The notes under the pieces: model-generated | What the model saw: only the letters and a program-made list of their open reading frames with translations | The model's database searches: none | Told to the model about the DNA's origin: nothing | Shown: piece by piece, positions 61,024 through 64,000 of the stretch | Position numbering within the stretch: position 1 is the first letter of the stretch | Layout of the letters: each line of letters begins with the position of its first letter | Program-made: the position numbers and the translations under genes | Assembly (NCBI GenBank): GCA_020248865.1 | Contig: JADCGS010000034.1 | Coordinates: 62,001 to 126,000 of the forward strand | DNA from: Burkholderiales bacterium | GTDB taxonomy: Bacteria; Pseudomonadota; Gammaproteobacteria; Burkholderiales; Burkholderiaceae_F | DNA length: 64,000 nucleotides | Direction: 5' to 3'

Positions 61024-61026
61024 TAT
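61000..61026 (+). promoter_or_regulatory. Sigma28 (FliA)-like promoter for fliE
   Basis: TCAA (61000-61003), exactly 15 bases, then GCCGATAT (61019-61026), seven of eight -10 positions as in the GCCGATAA consensus. It ends 84 nt before the fliE ATG. The best of the three matches in the window. Confidence 0.7.
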
Positions 61027-61110
61027 CGCCGTCGATCTCCGCGGCTTGAGGCGCCTTGCGGCGCGTTAGCTTGCGTCGGTCAGCATCCACCGGCAGGGCC
61101 GCACAGCGCC

Positions 61111-61419
61111 ATGGAAATCAAGGCCATCGATTCGCAGATCGCGCAGGCGGTCAGCGCCCTGAAGGCGCCGGCCGCCACCGCGCGGGGCGCGGGCGGCGCC
61201 GACTTCGTCGCCTCGCTCGACTCGGCGCTCAAGAGCGTCAGCGCCAACCAGCAGGCCTCCGCCGGCCTGCAGCGGCAGTTCCAGCTCGAGAACCCCAACG
61301 TCAGCCTGGAGGAGACGATGATCGCGATGAACAAGTCGTCGGTGTCGTTCCAGGCGGCGGTGCAGGCGCGTAACCGGCTGGTGCAGGCCTACGAATCGGT
61401 CATGAACATGCCGGTGTAG
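61111..61419 (+). CDS. fliE: Flagellar hook-basal body protein FliE
   Basis: A 102-residue protein joining the MS ring to the rod. The C-terminal half is highly typical: FQLENPNVSLEETMIAMNKS then SVSFQAAVQARNRLVQAYES and a terminal VMNMPV. It is transcribed away from fliF, on the opposite strand from all other flagellar genes here. The N-terminal half is Ala/Ser-rich. The ATG is the only plausible start. Confidence 0.96.
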   Translation: MEIKAIDSQIAQAVSALKAPAATARGAGGADFVASLDSALKSVSANQQASAGLQRQFQLENPNVSLEETMIAMNKSSVSFQAAVQARNRLVQAYESVMNMPV

Positions 61420-61486
61420 CGCCCGCGGCCCGGCGGCCGCGGCGCGCAGGGCGCGGTCGTAAACTGCTCGCCCCTACGGAGGTTCT

Positions 61487-61765
61487 ATGGCGGGCATCGA
61501 CCTGGAGGCCGCGCAGCGGCTGGTGGAACAACTGGAACGCGACCTGGCGCAGGCACGCGCCGGGCGCGTCGATCCGGCGCTGTTGCAGGCCGAGGTGGAG
61601 CAACTGCGCGCGCTGCTGGCGCGCGACGACGCCGCACCGGCGGAAGTCCACGCCGGCCTCACCGGGCTGCGCGAGCGCATGCATGCGCTCGGCGACGAGG
61701 TCTTTACCGACGCGGTCAAGGGCGGCGACTACCTGGCTCGCATCGGCCGGCTGCTGGGCCTGTGA
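61487..61765 (+). CDS. Small helical protein of unknown function
   Basis: A 92-residue soluble, all-helical protein. Two amphipathic helices (LEAAQRLVEQLERDLAQARA and LLQAEVEQLRALLARDD) are followed by a helical tail (VHAGLTGLRERMHALGDEVF, then YLARIGRLLGL). GGAGG stands before the ATG. The stop is one base from the start of the aldo/keto reductase gene, so the two are translated together. I do not recognise the family. Position behind fliE may be chance; a coiled-coil accessory or chaperone is possible. Confidence 0.75.
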   Translation: MAGIDLEAAQRLVEQLERDLAQARAGRVDPALLQAEVEQLRALLARDDAAPAEVHAGLTGLRERMHALGDEVFTDAVKGGDYLARIGRLLGL

Positions 61766-61766
61766 A

Positions 61767-62810
61767 ATGAACTACGTCAATCTCGGCCGCAGCGGCCTGA
61801 AGGTCTCGCGCCTGGCGCTCGGCATGATGACCTGGGGCAGCGCCGCCTGGCGGCCCTGGATTCGCAGCGAGGCCGAGGCGGCGCCGATCGTGCGTCGCGC
61901 GCTCGACCTGGGCATCAACGTGTTCGACACCGCCGACATGTATTCGGCCGGCCTGTCGGAGGAGCTGACCGGGCGCCTGCTGGCGCAGGCGCCGCGCGAC
62001 GAGATCGTGGTGGCCACCAAGCTGTTCATGCCGGTGGATCTGGCCTTCAAGGGGCAGAACGCCGGCGGCGCCAAGCCGGCCGAGCGGCCCAACGGCCTGC
62101 GCGGCAAGGGCCTGTCGCGCAAGCGCATCATGACCGCGGTCGATGCCAGCCTGCGGCGGCTGAACCTCGACTACATCGACCTCTACCAGATCCACCGCTT
62201 CGACCCGGCCACGCCGGTGGAGGAGACGATGGAGGCGCTGCACGATGTGGTCAAGGCCGGCAAGGTGCGCTACCTCGGCGCCAGTTCCATGTGGGCCTGG
62301 CAGTTCGCGCAGATGCAGTTTGCCGCCGAGCGCCACGGCTTCACGCGCTTTGTCTCGATGCAGAACCACTACAACCTCGCCTACCGCGAGGAAGAGCGCG
62401 AGATGATTCCCTTCTGCCGTGCGACGGGTGTGGGTCTCATGCCCTGGAGCCCGCTGGCGCGCGGCTTTCTCGCCGGCAACCGCCGCAAGGACGACGCGCA
62501 GCGCGCCGCCGGCGGCGAGACCAGCCGCGCGGCCACCGACGACATCGCGCAGAGCTACTACTACCGCGACAGCGACTACGCGGTGGTGGCGGCGCTGTCG
62601 GCCGTGGCGCAGGCGCGCGGCGTGGCCAACGCCACCGTGGCCTATGCCTGGCTGCTGCAGCAGCCAGGCGTGAGCTGCCCGATCGTCGGCGTGAGCCGGC
62701 TCGAGCAACTGGAGCAGGCGGTGGCCGCCGTGCAGTGCAGGCTGAGCGAAGAAGAAATGCAGGCGCTGGCGGCGCCTTACGAGCCGCACCCGGTGCTCGG
62801 GCACAGCTAG
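61767..62810 (+). CDS. Aldo/keto reductase
   Basis: A 347-residue NADPH-dependent oxidoreductase of the aldo/keto reductase superfamily (Tas/YajO type). The catalytic tetrad is visible: Asp54 and Tyr59 in NVFDTADMYS, Lys85 in VVATKLF and the histidine in YQIHRFD. Cofactor-binding parts are WSPLARGFLAG and PIVGVSRLEQLEQAVAA near the C-terminus. It lies one base behind the small helical protein gene and converges with cheZ. The substrate, an aldehyde or ketone, is not determinable. Confidence 0.93.
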   Translation: MNYVNLGRSGLKVSRLALGMMTWGSAAWRPWIRSEAEAAPIVRRALDLGINVFDTADMYSAGLSEELTGRLLAQAPRDEIVVATKLFMPVDLAFKGQNAGGAKPAERPNGLRGKGLSRKRIMTAVDASLRRLNLDYIDLYQIHRFDPATPVEETMEALHDVVKAGKVRYLGASSMWAWQFAQMQFAAERHGFTRFVSMQNHYNLAYREEEREMIPFCRATGVGLMPWSPLARGFLAGNRRKDDAQRAAGGETSRAATDDIAQSYYYRDSDYAVVAALSAVAQARGVANATVAYAWLLQQPGVSCPIVGVSRLEQLEQAVAAVQCRLSEEEMQALAAPYEPHPVLGHS

Positions 62811-62869
62811 CCGCCACGTGGTCAACGGCGAGCCGGATCGGCGAGCCGGCCGAACCGCCTCCGACCCGT

Positions 62870-63673
62870 TCAGAAGCCCAGCGAGGCGAGCAGGTCGTCC
62901 ACGCCGGCCTGGTCGGCCACCACGTCGTCGCGGCCCTCGGCGTTGACCACCGGGCCGTCGAGCCGCTCGGTGGAGCCCGGCGGGGCCGTGTGCTCGATCT
63001 TCTTGCGCTGCTCGGGTGGCGTGGTCTCCAACAGCAGCTTGACCAACTGCTCTTCCATCGCCTGCGCCAGGGTCACGACCTTGCGGATCACCTGGCCGGT
63101 GAGGTCGTGGAAGTCCTGCGCCATCATGATGTCGGTAAGGATCTGGTTGGTGGCGTCGGTCTGCCCGCCCACCGTGCCGAAGAAGGCGCAGGTCTCGTCC
63201 ACCAGATGGCGGCCGGCCGGCGTGGCCCGACTGGCGTCGGCCGCCGTGTAGGCCGCCACCGCCTGCCAGCGGCTGCGCAGGCTGTCGGCCTGCCGGGTCA
63301 GGTCTTCCTGCACGTTGCGCGCACGGTCCACCGCGTTGAGCACCTTCTCGGCCGCTTCGCCGGTCACGCGGGCAATGTAGGTGAGGCGGTCACGCGCGTC
63401 GGGCAACTGCTCGCGCGTGCCGGCCAGCTCCTTGTCGTAGCCCAACTCGCGCAGGGCATCGTGCAGCGTGCGCGTCAGGTGACCGATGCGCTGGTAGACC
63501 TCCGTGGCGGGCATGCCGCCTTCCTCGGTCGCGGCGGCCGCCACGGTGGCGGGGGCGGGGGCGGGGGTCGGCTTGCGGGCGCGCGGCTTGCGCTTCTTGG
63601 TCGGGGTGGCACCGTCGTCGGCAAAGCCGGCGCGGTCGCAGGACAGGGGGCTGGTCATCGAGTCGTCCATCAT
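62870..63673 (-). CDS. cheZ: Chemotaxis phosphatase CheZ
   Basis: A 267-residue phosphatase that removes phosphate from CheY to end the tumble signal. The active-site helix is IMMAQDFHDLTGQVIRKV, with the Asp and Gln that correspond to Asp143 and Gln147 of the E. coli enzyme. The long four-helix-bundle region runs from about residue 55 to 205. The C-terminal CheY-binding helix is GVDDLLASLGF. An extra Lys/Pro/Ala-rich N-terminus of about 50 residues (KKRKPRARKPTPAPAPATVA) is unusual and probably disordered. It lies 2 nt behind cheY. Confidence 0.95.
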   Translation of the reverse strand: MMDDSMTSPLSCDRAGFADDGATPTKKRKPRARKPTPAPAPATVAAAATEEGGMPATEVYQRIGHLTRTLHDALRELGYDKELAGTREQLPDARDRLTYIARVTGEAAEKVLNAVDRARNVQEDLTRQADSLRSRWQAVAAYTAADASRATPAGRHLVDETCAFFGTVGGQTDATNQILTDIMMAQDFHDLTGQVIRKVVTLAQAMEEQLVKLLLETTPPEQRKKIEHTAPPGSTERLDGPVVNAEGRDDVVADQAGVDDLLASLGF

Positions 63674-63675
63674 GC

Positions 63676-64000
63676 TCAGGCGGTGGCCATCTTCTGCAGG
63701 ATCTTCTGCACCTTTTCTTCGAGCGTGGCCTTGGTGAAGGGCTTGACGATGTAGCCGGCCGCGCCGCCCTGGGCGGCCGCGACGATGTCTTCCTTCTTGG
63801 CCTCGGCCGTCACCATCAGCACCGGAACGTCCTTCAGGGCCGGCTCGGCCTTGATGCTCTTTAGCAGCTCGAAGCCGTTCATGTTGGGCATGTTGATGTC
63901 GCTGACCACGAAATCGAACTTGGTGGCTTTGAGCATGGCCAGCGCAATCACGCCGTCCTCGGCCTCCTCGGCGTTGTTGAAGCCGATCTCCTTGAGCAGG
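63676..64000 (-). CDS. cheY: Chemotaxis response regulator CheY (partial, cut by window end)
   Basis: The last 107 residues of a single-domain receiver; the start lies beyond 64000. The phosphoacceptor Asp is in [17 protein letters not shown], the Thr/Ser switch in [13 protein letters not shown], and the conserved Lys in [19 protein letters not shown]. The frame is open to the window edge ([19 protein letters not shown]). It is 2 nt from cheZ, so the pair is co-expressed. When phosphorylated it binds the FliM N-terminus. Confidence 0.96.
   Translation of the reverse strand, partial: LLKEIGFNNAEEAEDGVIALAMLKATKFDFVVSDINMPNMNGFELLKSIKAEPALKDVPVLMVTAEAKKEDIVAAAQGGAAGYIVKPFTKATLEEKVQKILQKMATA

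Overview
The window is a very GC-rich stretch of bacterial chromosome, most likely from a Burkholderiales-type betaproteobacterium. The clues are the strong G/C bias at third codon positions, the arrangement of the flagellar fliE / fliFGHIJK / fliLMNOPQR genes, the aapJQMP amino-acid transporter, a GlrK-QseG-GlrR-like set, and the pyrC-DUF3025 pair. The assignment rests on gene content and protein recognition only. I saw no rRNA, tRNA, CRISPR, transposase or phage genes.

Layout. (1) 1-456: the end of a probable DNA methyltransferase. (2) 508-9247, minus strand: one operon with a LacI-type regulator, a sugar/polyol ABC importer (binding protein, two permeases, a 56-residue membrane protein, two ATPases) and dihydroxyacetone-kinase-like DhaL and DhaK. 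Imported substrate is probably phosphorylated by DhaKL; no dhaM is present. (3) 9301-11409: a broken gene and a three-gene metal-handling cassette with a MerP-like protein. (4) 11521-15199: sensor kinase, lipoprotein and sigma54 activator (GlrK/QseG/GlrR type); the last two genes are joined by an array of 12-bp repeats. (5) 15284-20412: exported proteins, an amidase, a hotdog thioesterase and an Atm1-type ABC exporter. (6) 20628-26189: a solitary binding protein followed by aapJQMP. (7) 26190-30842: two copies of a roughly 500-bp structured intergenic repeat around a membrane/spermidine-synthase-like gene, then glycerate 2-kinase. (8) 30859-37080: homodimeric pyruvate dehydrogenase E1, dihydroorotase, DUF3025, a DenD-like dehydrogenase and a small basic protein. 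(9) 37266-42936: two paralogous TonB-dependent receptors, each with a strong terminator. (10) 43032-48643: a TPP enzyme, a patatin/beta-barrel (type Vd) protein, a SYLF-domain protein and a CbiM-like membrane protein. (11) 48761-64000: flagellar basal-body, export and switch genes, then cheZ and a partial cheY.

The most interesting unexplained signal is a 47-nt hairpin family. Three copies begin 2-8 nt behind a TAG stop codon, in the sense direction. A fourth, diverged copy lies between fliG and fliH. Two copies are the first part of a roughly 500-bp element whose further hairpins differ by paired, base-pair-preserving changes. This suggests selection on RNA or DNA structure. Three sigma28-like promoter matches, each TCAA, 15 bases, then a GCCGATAA-like box, lie in front of fliE, fliF and fliL. 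All coordinates and motif matches were read by eye; no searches or folding were run.
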